A stretch of 61,441 bases of DNA, taken from NCBI GenBank assembly GCA_001543015.1, contig LFLC01000041.1, forward strand, positions 1 to 61,441, read 5' to 3'. Position 1 is the stretch's first letter, and each line of letters opens with the position of its first letter. The notes under the pieces were generated by a model that saw only the letters and a program-made list of their open reading frames with translations, was not told the DNA's origin and did no database searches. This document shows, piece after piece, positions 35,944 through 44,401 of this stretch. The stretch comes from Nitrosopumilus sp. LS_AOA. Its GTDB lineage: Archaea > Thermoproteota > Nitrososphaeria > Nitrososphaerales > Nitrosopumilaceae. Both the position numbers and the translations under genes were made by a program.

Positions 35944-36069
35944 ATGGATAATGAATTAGATGTAATAATAGATTTTAACAAATATCTAAAATGCCCAAAG
36001 TGCATTGAATCAGGATTATACTGTAAACCACATAGACTAGAGGTAGAAAATATTCTAAATCAAAATTAG
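35944..36069 (+). CDS. 41-residue zinc-binding-like mini-protein
   Basis: An ATG-initiated frame, MDNELDVIIDFNKYLKCPKC..., has CPKC followed by YCKPHR, giving a C-x2-C-x7-C-x2-H arrangement. This suits a single zinc site. The function is unknown. It sits 200 bp upstream of a CheY-like gene on the same strand. Confidence 0.6.
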   Translation: MDNELDVIIDFNKYLKCPKCIESGLYCKPHRLEVENILNQN

Positions 36070-36268
36070 TTATCCATTCAATTTTCATCATTCCTGAAAT
36101 TTTTATTATTTCGTAATATTACATAGGATTATGAATTAATCTTTGGTAGAGTAATTGTAAAATCATACAAAAATATTGTAAAAACATATGAAACTAATAG
36201 AATATGATCATATTTTTCGAACTCACAGTTACTTATTATCATATTTTTACAAGAAATTAAGATCATAA

Positions 36269-36670
36269 TTGAATCCACTACGTTTTAGTAAAATTCTCAT
36301 AGTAGATGATGCTCAATTTTTTAGATATTCAATTAAAAAAATGCTTATGGAGGCACAAATTGGCAGCATATACTATGAAGCAAAAGATGGAAAAGAAGCA
36401 ATTACACTATACATCAAGAAAAGACCGAATCTTGTGATAATGGATATTGTTATGCCAAATATTGATGGAGTTAAAGCTACTCAAGCAATTATTCAACATG
36501 ATCCTAAAGCAAAAATAATTATCATTTCTGCAAAAGAGAACAAAGAAATTGTAACTAATGCAATTAAAAGTGGAGCAAAAGACTATGTGCTCAAACCATT
36601 TGCTTCGGGTCAAGTTATAATGGCAGTATCAAAACAACTAGTTACAAACAGGTTACAAAATAGAATTTAG
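36269..36670 (+). CDS. CheY-like response regulator 1
   Basis: This 133-residue single receiver domain has Asp13-Asp14, phospho-acceptor Asp59 (MDIVMP), Ser87 and Lys109 (LKPF). The start is TTG; no in-frame ATG precedes the first beta strand (KILIVDDAQFFRY). Likely a chemotaxis or signalling relay. No kinase or CheA is in the window. It is convergent with a second receiver gene. Confidence 0.88.
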   Translation: MNPLRFSKILIVDDAQFFRYSIKKMLMEAQIGSIYYEAKDGKEAITLYIKKRPNLVIMDIVMPNIDGVKATQAIIQHDPKAKIIIISAKENKEIVTNAIKSGAKDYVLKPFASGQVIMAVSKQLVTNRLQNRI

Positions 36671-36711
36671 AAATAATATTATTCCTAAAATTTACGTAAT
36701 CATCCTAAAGA

Positions 36712-37080
36712 TTACGCATATTCATCAAGAATTTTCTTGACTTTGGAAATGACTTCAATTTTATTAAATGGTTTTTTGATATACCCCTTAGCTCCAGAAT
36801 TCATTGCATTATTCATCACGTGTTTTTGATCTATTCCAGATATCATGAGAACTTTAGCTTGAGGATTTATTTTCAGAATATCTTTCATACAGGAAATTCC
36901 ATCAGCCCCAGGTAAGTTAACATCCATAGTTACCAAATCAGGTTTCTCTTTTTTGTACATCTCTATTGCAGAACTACTATCATTAGCCTCTAGAATATTT
37001 ACACATGGTATAGATACTAAAGTGTCTTTTAGCATCATTCTCATAAATCGTCCATCATCTACAACTAAAACTGAAGTCAA
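36712..37080 (-). CDS. CheY-like response regulator 2
   Basis: The open frame extends to 37137, but the TTG at 37080 starts directly before the first strand (TSVLVVDDGRFMRMM) and lies a short distance after a TATA-like ATTATATGATTTTATA. From this start the protein has 122 residues with Asp8-Asp9, acceptor Asp53 (MDVNLP), Ser81 and Lys103 (KKPF). It is tail-to-tail with response regulator 1, with a 41-bp gap. Confidence 0.87.
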   Translation of the reverse strand: MTSVLVVDDGRFMRMMLKDTLVSIPCVNILEANDSSSAIEMYKKEKPDLVTMDVNLPGADGISCMKDILKINPQAKVLMISGIDQKHVMNNAMNSGAKGYIKKPFNKIEVISKVKKILDEYA

Positions 37081-37479
37081 TGATATAAAATCATATAATA
37101 TGAATATATCATAATGGTTGTTTATTATGATCACCATTAAATATCATATTAACGTACACTAAATAACGAGAAACCGTTGTTCTGCGTTGTAGAATAATTG
37201 GAATGGAAAATAATTCATGTTAAGGATACGTCCTGAGTTCAAAAATATTTTCCATGTACTCTCGTTGATTTAATTAAAAAAGGGTATCAAAAATTTCAAA
37301 GTATCATCATCTTGAATCACAACACAAATGCGTAATCTCTATAATGATTATGAAAATATAGACAGTGCATATGATGAATTAAATCAAAACATATCATACG
37401 CCTAAAAAAATATAGTCATATCATATTATTTCCAAATTTGGCAGGATCTATTTAATTAGAAAAATGACGTATACAGCAT
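37081..37479. other. Intergenic region with no convincing gene
   Basis: This 400-bp gap holds the promoter of response regulator 2, a 25-codon ATG frame at 37328-37405 (MRNLYNDYENID...) that is too short to support, and TATA-like sequence upstream of the RHH gene at 37480. Nothing else is recognised. Confidence 0.5.
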
Positions 37480-37623
37480 ATGTCAAAGAGAGTTACAGTC
37501 ATGATTGATGATGATTTGGAAAAGAAACTAAGATTACTTCAAGCAAAAGAAATCACAAAAACTGTACAATCAGTAAGCTTTTCTCAAACTTTGAATGATA
37601 TTTTACGTAAGAGTCTAAAGTAA
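37480..37623 (+). CDS. Small ribbon-helix-helix-like protein (RHH-2)
   Basis: A 47-residue protein, MSKRVTVMIDDDLEKKLRLL..., ending SFSQTLNDILRKSLK. It has the RHH pattern: a beta strand with alternating residues (RVTVMIDDDL), two helices and the SFS turn. It aligns over its full length with the protein at 5441-5581 (shared S-[KN]-[KR]-V-T, DD-x-L, KKLR, SFS). Likely a dimeric DNA-binding protein. No toxin-like partner gene is adjacent. Confidence 0.7.
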   Translation: MSKRVTVMIDDDLEKKLRLLQAKEITKTVQSVSFSQTLNDILRKSLK

Positions 37624-38035
37624 TTGTAGAAAAAGCTCATCAAAAATTTTAAGAATACTAAACATAGTACGATTCACAAAATTTACGTAATTTACCTAAC
37701 GAGGATGCAACAATACAAGTAACAAATATACACGAAATTATACGATAATACAAACTAGTAGAAAGTACAGGAATACACCATTACGAAATGGTACTAACTA
37801 TGATTTTGTACTTGTTGTACTATTGTAATTCATAGGTATACTGTATACAAATACTAGTGTGGAATTGCAGCTAATTCATCATAATCTTTGACATGAAAAA
37901 AAGACATGAATTTATTCAAATGATACAGATATGTTTTCCGAGTTGCTGGCGACTTTATCGTGTTTTCAAAGATGAGAATGCTTCTCTGCATGTTGTTTTA
38001 ATATGATTATGACATATTTAACCCAGAGATCCCCC
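37624..38035. other. Intergenic region rich in inverted repeats
   Basis: No gene is seen in this 410-bp gap. It contains ACCATT-ACGA-AATGGT (37777-37792), GTATAC-T-GTATAC (37836-37848) and a 24-bp sequence (37678-37701, AAAATTTACGTAAT...) that resembles 36687-36710 with about four differences. The palindromes could be binding sites for the adjacent RHH protein. Confidence 0.5.
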
Positions 38036-38272
38036 ATGTTAGAAAAACAATTCAATCCAGATTTACTGTATAATAGAGTAGTTCATTTCTATATTGACAA
38101 AAAGGGATATTCAAAACAAAAAGCAAATGAAATTGCTCAATCAGTAGTACAAAAAGAAGCTCAAAGAAGAATATGTAAAAATGAAAATTGTAAACACTTT
38201 TCTCATGATCATATTAGGAATGCTGAAACGTGTCTAGTTAATAATTGTCAGTGTAATGAATTCACAAAGTAA
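38036..38272 (+). CDS. Small Cys/His-rich protein
   Basis: From ATG at 38036 the protein has 78 residues (MLEKQFNPDLLYNRVV...), with a helical N-terminal half and a C-terminal cluster CKNENCKHFSHDH...CLVNNCQC that would suit a zinc site. A TATA-like CATATTTAAC lies about 20 nt upstream. The frame remains open to 38003, but the extra residues are not protein-like. Confidence 0.65.
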   Translation: MLEKQFNPDLLYNRVVHFYIDKKGYSKQKANEIAQSVVQKEAQRRICKNENCKHFSHDHIRNAETCLVNNCQCNEFTK

Positions 38273-39245
38273 AATCATCCAAAGTATTTTCAACTAAGGG
38301 TTGAGAGTTAATTCCAATTTTTCTCAAGTGTTCTGAAAATTCATTTACAAAACCATGTATGGTGTAAACTTTTTCTGCACCAGATTGAATTACCATATCA
38401 ACTAGCTCATTAAAATCACAATGATCACTCATTGGAATTGAATAATCAGTTCTTCGTCCAAAAGAAAACTTTGTTGATTGTGCCCATCCACTAAATCCAA
38501 TGGTTACTGCACCATATTTTGATTTCATTTCCTGAATGAATTTATTTTTACTTGACATCATTGGAGCTACCATTAACCAAGGCTTTTTTTCAAGTAAACC
38601 ACTTTTTTCAGCCTCAGAATGTCCAATTCCATCAGGTAAAGAAATACCAAATTTTTGATGAAGTAAATTCATTTCTTTTACAGAATCATGAAGGTATAGT
38701 GGACCCCAATGGCCAAAAAGTTGAGTAATTGTTTGGGCCTTTCCTAACTGATAGCCCATTAAAATTACAGGTACTCCTTTACCATAAAGTCCTGAAATTA
38801 ATTCATTGACTTGTTTTTTAATTTCATCAATACTAGGAAAGATAAATTCTGAAAGACCAAATGTACATTCAGTTATCAAAGTTTTACATTTTGGAATTTT
38901 AGCACCTAAAAGAAATCCTCTATTTCGAGTGCAAATATCACCAGTATAGAAAATATCATCAAAGAGTAATCCTCTAGCACCAAGGATATGACCACTATCA
39001 ATTAATGAAAAATTCTCAAGGGATTCTACATTATTTTCCATTGTAAAACCACGAAGTTCAGCTATTTCACTAGTCTCAATTGAGGACAATATTGTTCCAC
39101 CGTTTTTTGATGGCAAATGATCAATGTGGGCGTGTGAAACAAAATTAATCCCAAGTGAATCAGATTTTTTTGGATCCAAATTGACACGTGTCTTGTCATT
39201 AACACATAGGATTCCATTTTTTGTCATCCTGACTGAGAAAGTCAA
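38262..39245 (-). CDS. MBL-fold (beta-CASP-like) exonuclease
   Basis: This 327-residue metallo-beta-lactamase-fold protein has HAHIDHLP (about 37-44), DSGHILGARGLLF and GDI metal-ligand segments, and a C-terminal YSIPMSDHCDF...VYTIHGF. It resembles archaeal proteins annotated as mRNA 3'-end processing or ligase-associated exonucleases. DNA against RNA as substrate cannot be told. Met8 is an alternative start. Its end overlaps the convergent Cys-rich gene by 11 nt. Confidence 0.8.
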   Translation of the reverse strand: MTFSVRMTKNGILCVNDKTRVNLDPKKSDSLGINFVSHAHIDHLPSKNGGTILSSIETSEIAELRGFTMENNVESLENFSLIDSGHILGARGLLFDDIFYTGDICTRNRGFLLGAKIPKCKTLITECTFGLSEFIFPSIDEIKKQVNELISGLYGKGVPVILMGYQLGKAQTITQLFGHWGPLYLHDSVKEMNLLHQKFGISLPDGIGHSEAEKSGLLEKKPWLMVAPMMSSKNKFIQEMKSKYGAVTIGFSGWAQSTKFSFGRRTDYSIPMSDHCDFNELVDMVIQSGAEKVYTIHGFVNEFSEHLRKIGINSQPLVENTLDDFTL

Positions 39246-39411
39246 TGAGAATGAAAATAATTAGATTTGATATAAATTGCAGGTTTGAACAATGCGAACC
39301 GTAGATTAAACACATTTTCAATACAAAGTACTATTAATCCATAGTAAGATTATGAAGAAATATTTTCTGCAAGATTGGACATTTATAGAATAAAACATAC
39401 AAACAAAATAA

Positions 39412-40092
39412 TTGCAAGACAAAACACTTCCAAAAGACTATGACGTATACTTGCCTGGCAGATTTGAGGAGGGTAATACAGAGCCAAGTCCAGCACCAAG
39501 TCCTAAACCAAAAAGCAGAGGAATTGTTATAGCAATAGTACTTTTTGCAGTAATATCAGCAGGATTCTTTTCATACTATTTTATCAATCAAACAGAAATC
39601 GACTCACAAATTATTCAAAGTACACTCAGGATGACCCCTGAACAAGTTCTGGCAAACAAATACAGTATAGGGGAATTTGGGAGTGATCATAGTCATGCTG
39701 CAATTGTAGTTATTACTAATGGGAAGCAGGTAAACTTTGGTCAAGAACAGTTTCAACTAACAAGCAAATACATCCACTTTGAGAGTCAAAACCCATATCT
39801 TATTCACAAGCATGCAACTGGCGTTCCTTTAGAGATGCTCTTTGCGTCATTTGAAATGAATATTGATAACTGTATGTTAAATGAAACAGAGTCCTGTAAA
39901 GACATAGTAGTTTATCTTAATGGAGAGAAATACCATTCAGACATCTCCCAGTATGAGATAAATCACAATGATAGAATACTGATATCTTCAGATGAACAAT
40001 CAATCTTAAAACATCTAGCATATTTGGAATCATTGGAGATTTTTGAGGTTCCAAAAAAAACAGTTAACATTGGAAATGACATATTTATCTAA
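39412..40092 (+). CDS. Single-pass membrane protein with extracytoplasmic domain
   Basis: This 226-residue protein, from a TTG start, has a Pro-rich cytoplasmic N-terminus (about 22-34), one transmembrane segment (about 37-58) and an extracytoplasmic domain. That domain has HSHAAIVVITNGKQVNF, HFESQNPYLIHKHATGV and two Cys (NCMLNETESC). Related thaumarchaeal proteins are sometimes labelled protein-disulfide isomerase, but no CxxC active site is visible here. The His-rich segments could bind metal. Confidence 0.65.
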   Translation: MQDKTLPKDYDVYLPGRFEEGNTEPSPAPSPKPKSRGIVIAIVLFAVISAGFFSYYFINQTEIDSQIIQSTLRMTPEQVLANKYSIGEFGSDHSHAAIVVITNGKQVNFGQEQFQLTSKYIHFESQNPYLIHKHATGVPLEMLFASFEMNIDNCMLNETESCKDIVVYLNGEKYHSDISQYEINHNDRILISSDEQSILKHLAYLESLEIFEVPKKTVNIGNDIFI

Positions 40093-40180
40093 AATCTTTG
40101 CGTTATCTAACTACAGATTATGAAATTAATTAAAAAGAAAAAAAGAGTAAACCTAAATAATTTATAAAATAAAATATCAC

Positions 40181-40549
40181 ATGCTAAACTTAGAAGAAAT
40201 AGAATCAAGAAAATATATCTCGCTTGAAACTTTTAAAAAAAATAATCAACTAGTTAGAACTCCCGTATGGTTTGTAATAAAAAATAATTTGATTTATGTC
40301 GTAACTAGAGAAAAAACAGGAAAAATAAAACGACTCAAAAATAATCAGCAGGTAAAAATGGCCACATGTACCATCAAAGGAAAAATTATAGGTCAATGGT
40401 TTTCAGGTAATGCCAAATTTTTGTCAGAAGAAGAAAATAGAAAGGCAATAGAAATGAGAGATAAGAAATATGGAATCATGGCTAAAATTGCTAAATTTTT
40501 AAGTAAAGGTAAAGGAGATCTTGTGGCATTCTCAATTAAACCAGATTAA
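40181..40549 (+). CDS. PPOX-class F420/FMN-dependent oxidoreductase-like protein
   Basis: This 122-residue split-barrel protein (RTPVWFVIKNNLIYVVTREKTGKIKRLKNNQQV, about 26-58) matches small PPOX proteins that bind F420 or FMN. The substrate is unknown. It is a stand-alone gene. Confidence 0.8.
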   Translation: MLNLEEIESRKYISLETFKKNNQLVRTPVWFVIKNNLIYVVTREKTGKIKRLKNNQQVKMATCTIKGKIIGQWFSGNAKFLSEEENRKAIEMRDKKYGIMAKIAKFLSKGKGDLVAFSIKPD

Positions 40550-40610
40550 CTATCATCGTATTTTTATGAAATAAACCATAATCCACACTCTCTACTAAGA
40601 TTATGAAAAA

Positions 40611-41525
40611 TTAAAGACTAGAGATTTCATCGAGTATGGTATTTGCGAATCTTCGTTCTGCAGAGTCAGTTGTTTTTGCAATTTTTACTAAATATGGGCG
40701 TAATTCTTTATCATCAAAACAAAGTTTCAACAGATGATAGTATTCCAAGACCACAGAATCACTATCTTCAGAAATTATTTTTTCAATGATGTTTTCTATT
40801 CTTGATATCTTATCTTCAAGTGGGAGTTGAGTTATTCCATACTGTACAAAGATTTTTACGATTTCTTTGTGTCTCTCCCCAATAGATACTGCTAGTCTGA
40901 ATTTTGACATTTTATTAAATTCAGCATTTATCTGTAAAAGGGCATTATCATATTTCATATGATACCTTTGCATTAATGGAGTAATCTGACGTAGTAGTAT
41001 TTCGTCAAATTCATAATCTTTTGAAAGATTTCTCTCAGCATCTATTACAAGTTCAATTATTACAAATACAAATCTCAAAGGATCTCGGATTTCTATTTTT
41101 TTGTATTCTACAGGATATTTTATAAAAAAATTGTTTAGTATATTGATACCATGAGCTGATAACAAACCCCGTTTTTTATCGGCATTGAGAGTTTTAATAA
41201 TTTTAAGAAGAGTGACTGAAAATAATGAATAATTTTTTGCAGAGGCTCCATTTTTCTCAAGGCATTGAAATTCAAAATTATTTGCAAACTCATCTAAAAT
41301 TCTTGGGATTTGTTCAATTTGCTCTATATTTCTGAAATGAATTACTTTGGGTTTTGTATTATCTGAATCAGGTATTGATAAGAATAGAGGATTTGCTAGC
41401 TTTAATGCACTTTGAATTGATGTTAATTTACTTTTGTTGCCTTTACCGTATTTACTTTTCTGTAAAGTTTGTATTGATTGAATTAATGAATCATGCAACA
41501 AATTATTGCAATCTATCTTTTTCAT
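40611..41525 (-). CDS. Helical hypothetical protein
   Basis: A 304-residue soluble, largely helical protein with no signal peptide. No motif is recognised. The C-terminal half (ISEDSDSVVLEYYHLLKLCFDDKELRPYL…) has a HEAT-like feel, but the match is weak. Confidence 0.6.
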   Translation of the reverse strand: MKKIDCNNLLHDSLIQSIQTLQKSKYGKGNKSKLTSIQSALKLANPLFLSIPDSDNTKPKVIHFRNIEQIEQIPRILDEFANNFEFQCLEKNGASAKNYSLFSVTLLKIIKTLNADKKRGLLSAHGINILNNFFIKYPVEYKKIEIRDPLRFVFVIIELVIDAERNLSKDYEFDEILLRQITPLMQRYHMKYDNALLQINAEFNKMSKFRLAVSIGERHKEIVKIFVQYGITQLPLEDKISRIENIIEKIISEDSDSVVLEYYHLLKLCFDDKELRPYLVKIAKTTDSAERRFANTILDEISSL

Positions 41526-41677
41526 AAATGTGTATTTAATGTAAATAGTGTTTGGATCATTCTAGAATATTATTTTAGAAAAGTGTATGAGAACTTTGCA
41601 TATCATACAGATAGCATTATAGTAATTAGTCTACGATCCACACACATTAATTGTAGGTTTACTTTAGTATTGACTAG

Positions 41678-42295
41678 TTGCTAAATCTAGGAATATTAAT
41701 CTCAGGTCGCGGGAGCAACATGGAATCCATATTAAAATCAATTAAAAGTAAAAAAATTCCAATCAATCCAGCTGTGATCATCTCAAACAAAAAAGATGCA
41801 CGGGGTCTAAAAATTGCAGAAAAATTAGGAGTAAATGTAGAGATTATTGAAAGTAAAGGATTCAAAGGTAGTAGAGCAGATTATGATAAAAAAATCACAA
41901 CTATACTAAGTAAATACGGTGTTACACCAAGAAATGGGCTTGTGTGTCTAGCTGGATTTATGAGGATTATTAGTCCAGAATTTGTAAAAAAATACAAAAA
42001 CAGAATTATCAATATTCATCCAGCATTACTTCCATCTTTTCCAGGATTAGATTCACAAAAACAAGCAATAGAGCATGGTGCAAAATTTTCAGGATGTACA
42101 GTTCATTTTGTAGATGCTGAGATGGATTCAGGTCCAATAATAATTCAAGCAGTAGTCAAAATAAAAGAAAATGATACTATAGAGTCATTATCAAAAAGAA
42201 TTCTAAAAGAAGAGCATAAAATTTATCCTGAAGCAGTTAATCTCTTTGCAAGAAAAAAAATCAAAGTAATCAAAGGAAAAACAATCATCAGTTAA
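41678..42295 (+). CDS. purN: Phosphoribosylglycinamide formyltransferase (PurN)
   Basis: This 205-residue protein has the N-terminal nucleotide-binding GILISGRGSNMESIL, the catalytic NIHPALLPSFPG (about 109-120) and GCTVHFVDAEMDSGPII (about 135-151). Known reaction: transfer of formyl from 10-formyl-tetrahydrofolate to GAR in purine synthesis. The start is TTG at 41678. folD, the cyclo-ligase gene and purD lie close by, a folate/purine cluster. It overlaps the convergent cupin gene by 4 nt. Confidence 0.93.
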   Translation: MLNLGILISGRGSNMESILKSIKSKKIPINPAVIISNKKDARGLKIAEKLGVNVEIIESKGFKGSRADYDKKITTILSKYGVTPRNGLVCLAGFMRIISPEFVKKYKNRIINIHPALLPSFPGLDSQKQAIEHGAKFSGCTVHFVDAEMDSGPIIIQAVVKIKENDTIESLSKRILKEEHKIYPEAVNLFARKKIKVIKGKTIIS

Positions 42296-42612
42296 TCATC
42301 AGAGCCACCAAAAAAATACAAAACTTTGAGTTCCTTTGTATTGCCATGAAAAAAATGCTCAACATTTTTTGCAACAAAAAATAATTTATCTTTAGAAATT
42401 TTGTAATCTTTATTTTTAATTTTTAAAAAACCATCACCTGAAATTATAAAATATACCTCATCACTTTGATGGGGCTCTTGAGTATCTTGTTCTCCAGGTT
42501 GAAGAACTAAAACCCCAGCAGCTAAACTATCTCGATTGATAAAAGTATGAAAATAATTATCACTTTTTTTGATTTTGCCAAGATAGGTGGATAAATCAAA
42601 GTCTAGTTTCAA
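42292..42612 (-). CDS. Cupin-domain protein
   Basis: A 106-residue single cupin with the first motif region GEQDTQEPHQSDEVYFIISGDGFLKI (about 38-65) and a second KLFFVAKNVEHFF (about 75-90). Metal ligands His and Glu are present. The substrate is unknown. It is co-directional with the monooxygenase-like gene at 42614, one base apart. Confidence 0.8.
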   Translation of the reverse strand: MKLDFDLSTYLGKIKKSDNYFHTFINRDSLAAGVLVLQPGEQDTQEPHQSDEVYFIISGDGFLKIKNKDYKISKDKLFFVAKNVEHFFHGNTKELKVLYFFGGSDD

Positions 42613-42613
42613 T

Positions 42614-42898
42614 TTATTCAGCAGCTAAGGTGAATGTTTTTCTTACAGGTTCAGCACTCATGAAAGAATGTCCCTTTGGGTGAACTTTTTCATGTTCAGG
42701 ACTTTGATGCATTTTGATAAATGTCTCTTTACTTTCATGCTCCACTAATATCCTATAACTGCCATCACCAGATTTGAGGAATTTTCTAGAGATAAATCCA
42801 GGAGAGTTACACAAAACTTTGTTTGATTCTGAAAACCAAGCCTTGAAATCATCTTCAGTGCCTTCTTTGAGCTGAATGTCTGCCATCATTACGAACAT
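42614..42898 (-). CDS. Antibiotic-biosynthesis-monooxygenase (ABM)-fold protein
   Basis: From ATG at 42898 (MFVMMADIQLKEGTEDDFKAWF) the protein has 94 residues and the ABM dimeric alpha/beta-barrel pattern (SPGFISRKFL, ILVEHESKETFIKMHQSPEH). The frame is open to 42922. Known members degrade heme or oxidise polyketides; no specific role can be assigned. It forms a pair with the cupin gene. Confidence 0.75.
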   Translation of the reverse strand: MFVMMADIQLKEGTEDDFKAWFSESNKVLCNSPGFISRKFLKSGDGSYRILVEHESKETFIKMHQSPEHEKVHPKGHSFMSAEPVRKTFTLAAE

Positions 42899-42990
42899 AC
42901 TATGACTAGAAAAATGCCACATAATTTCCTTTCTAAGATAATCAATTAAAAAAATCTAAGAATTAAATATCTTCAAACCAAAATCACTCC

Positions 42991-43854
42991 ATGACAGGTG
43001 TTAAAATTGATGGAAGAATCATCGCTCAAACAGTCAAAGATAGAGTCAAAAAAGCAGTTGAGGAGTTAAAATCTCAAGGAATCAATCCATGTCTTGCAAC
43101 TATACTTGTTGGAGATGATACTGCATCAGCCACATATGTTAAAAATAAACACAAAGCTTGCGAAGAAGTTGGAATTATCACACGGGATCATAAATTAGAT
43201 GTAAATACAACTCAAACGCAACTCAACGATATCATTGAGAATTTGAATAAAGATACAACAACTCACGGCATTTTAGTTCAATTACCATTACCTAAACAAT
43301 TAGATGAATTTACAACTACATCAAGAATATCGCCACTAAAAGATGTGGATGGATTAACACCACATAATGTTGGTTTACTTGCAATGAAAAAAGCAGCACT
43401 TGTTGCATGTACACCATCAGGAATAATAGAAATGTTTGAATTTCATAAAATTAATCTAGAAGGAAAAAATGTTGTGTTAATTAATAGAGGTAACCTTGTT
43501 GGAAAACCACTATATCATTTACTATTAGAAAAAAATGCAACTGTAATTACATGTCATTCCAGAACTAGAAATTTGACAGAGCTTTGTCAATTAGCTGATA
43601 TAATAATTTCAGCAGTTGGGAATAGAGCCAAGTTTACTTTAACATCAGATATGATAAAAGAGGGTGCAATAGTTATCGATGTTGCAATTTCAAGATATCA
43701 AGACAAGTTAGTGGGGGATACAGATTTTGAGGACATAATACAAAAGGCATCATTTGCAACACCAGTACCTGGAGGAGTTGGTCCAATGACTGTTGCGATG
43801 CTATTAAAAAATACAATTACTGCAGCATCATTGAGTGATCAAATTGGAAGATAG
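42991..43854 (+). CDS. folD: Methylenetetrahydrofolate dehydrogenase/cyclohydrolase (FolD)
   Basis: This 287-residue protein has YVKNKHKACEEVGI (catalytic Lys region, about 52), QLPLP, KDVDGLTPHN, ACTPSGIIEMF and PVPGGVGPMTVAMLL. Known reactions: oxidation of 5,10-methylene-THF and hydrolysis to 10-formyl-THF, which feeds PurN. It overlaps the next gene by 20 nt, so the two are coupled. Confidence 0.95.
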   Translation: MTGVKIDGRIIAQTVKDRVKKAVEELKSQGINPCLATILVGDDTASATYVKNKHKACEEVGIITRDHKLDVNTTQTQLNDIIENLNKDTTTHGILVQLPLPKQLDEFTTTSRISPLKDVDGLTPHNVGLLAMKKAALVACTPSGIIEMFEFHKINLEGKNVVLINRGNLVGKPLYHLLLEKNATVITCHSRTRNLTELCQLADIIISAVGNRAKFTLTSDMIKEGAIVIDVAISRYQDKLVGDTDFEDIIQKASFATPVPGGVGPMTVAMLLKNTITAASLSDQIGR

Positions 43855-44401
43855 TTCAGATAAAAAATCACTTAGAAAACGTCTCTTAGAGCAGCGAGAC
43901 AATACATCACATGATTTGTTGGGAATTTCTAGTGAAAAAATACAAAAAAAGTTGAGAAAGATTTTTTCATTTAAGAATGCTCAAAAAATTGGAGTGTACT
44001 ATCCAATTGGAAGTGAAATTTTTACTCAAGATATTATTCAAGAATTACTTAGTCAGAATAAGGATGTATTTTTACCAAAAGTAGTTGATGAAAATATAGA
44101 ATTTAGAAAAATTAAAGATTTTTCGAGCCTAGAAACAGGTAGTTTTGATATTTTAGAGCCCAAAGATGATTGTCCAGTGGATAATAATCTAGATGTGATT
44201 CTAGTTCCCACAGTAGGTATTTCACAAACAGGGGTTAGACTAGGATACGGTCATGGGTTTTATGATAGATTTCTAGCAGAACACAAGACTATAACAATTT
44301 CATTAACACTAGAAAAACAAATTATAAAAAATATTCCAAAATCACCACACGATGTAATAATGAATTGGATAGTTACAGAAGAAAGTGCAACAAAGATTTA
44401 G
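43835..44401 (+). CDS. 5-formyltetrahydrofolate cyclo-ligase
   Basis: This 188-residue protein has SLRKRLLEQRD, KIGVYYPIGSEI, LVPTVGISQTGVRLGYGHGFYDRFL and a C-terminal DVIMNWIVTE. Known reaction: ATP-dependent conversion of 5-formyl-THF to 5,10-methenyl-THF. The GTG at 43835 overlaps folD; TTG at 43844 is an alternative start. It overlaps the convergent purD by 4 nt. Confidence 0.9.
   Translation: MIKLEDSSDKKSLRKRLLEQRDNTSHDLLGISSEKIQKKLRKIFSFKNAQKIGVYYPIGSEIFTQDIIQELLSQNKDVFLPKVVDENIEFRKIKDFSSLETGSFDILEPKDDCPVDNNLDVILVPTVGISQTGVRLGYGHGFYDRFLAEHKTITISLTLEKQIIKNIPKSPHDVIMNWIVTEESATKI

Noticed and set aside
37480-37623. Antitoxin of a type II toxin-antitoxin pair
   Set aside because: The RHH fold suits an antitoxin, but no toxin-like gene lies on either side; same for the paralogue at 5441-5581.
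39412-40092. Protein-disulfide isomerase
   Set aside because: Related proteins are sometimes given this name, but there is no thioredoxin CxxC motif in the sequence.
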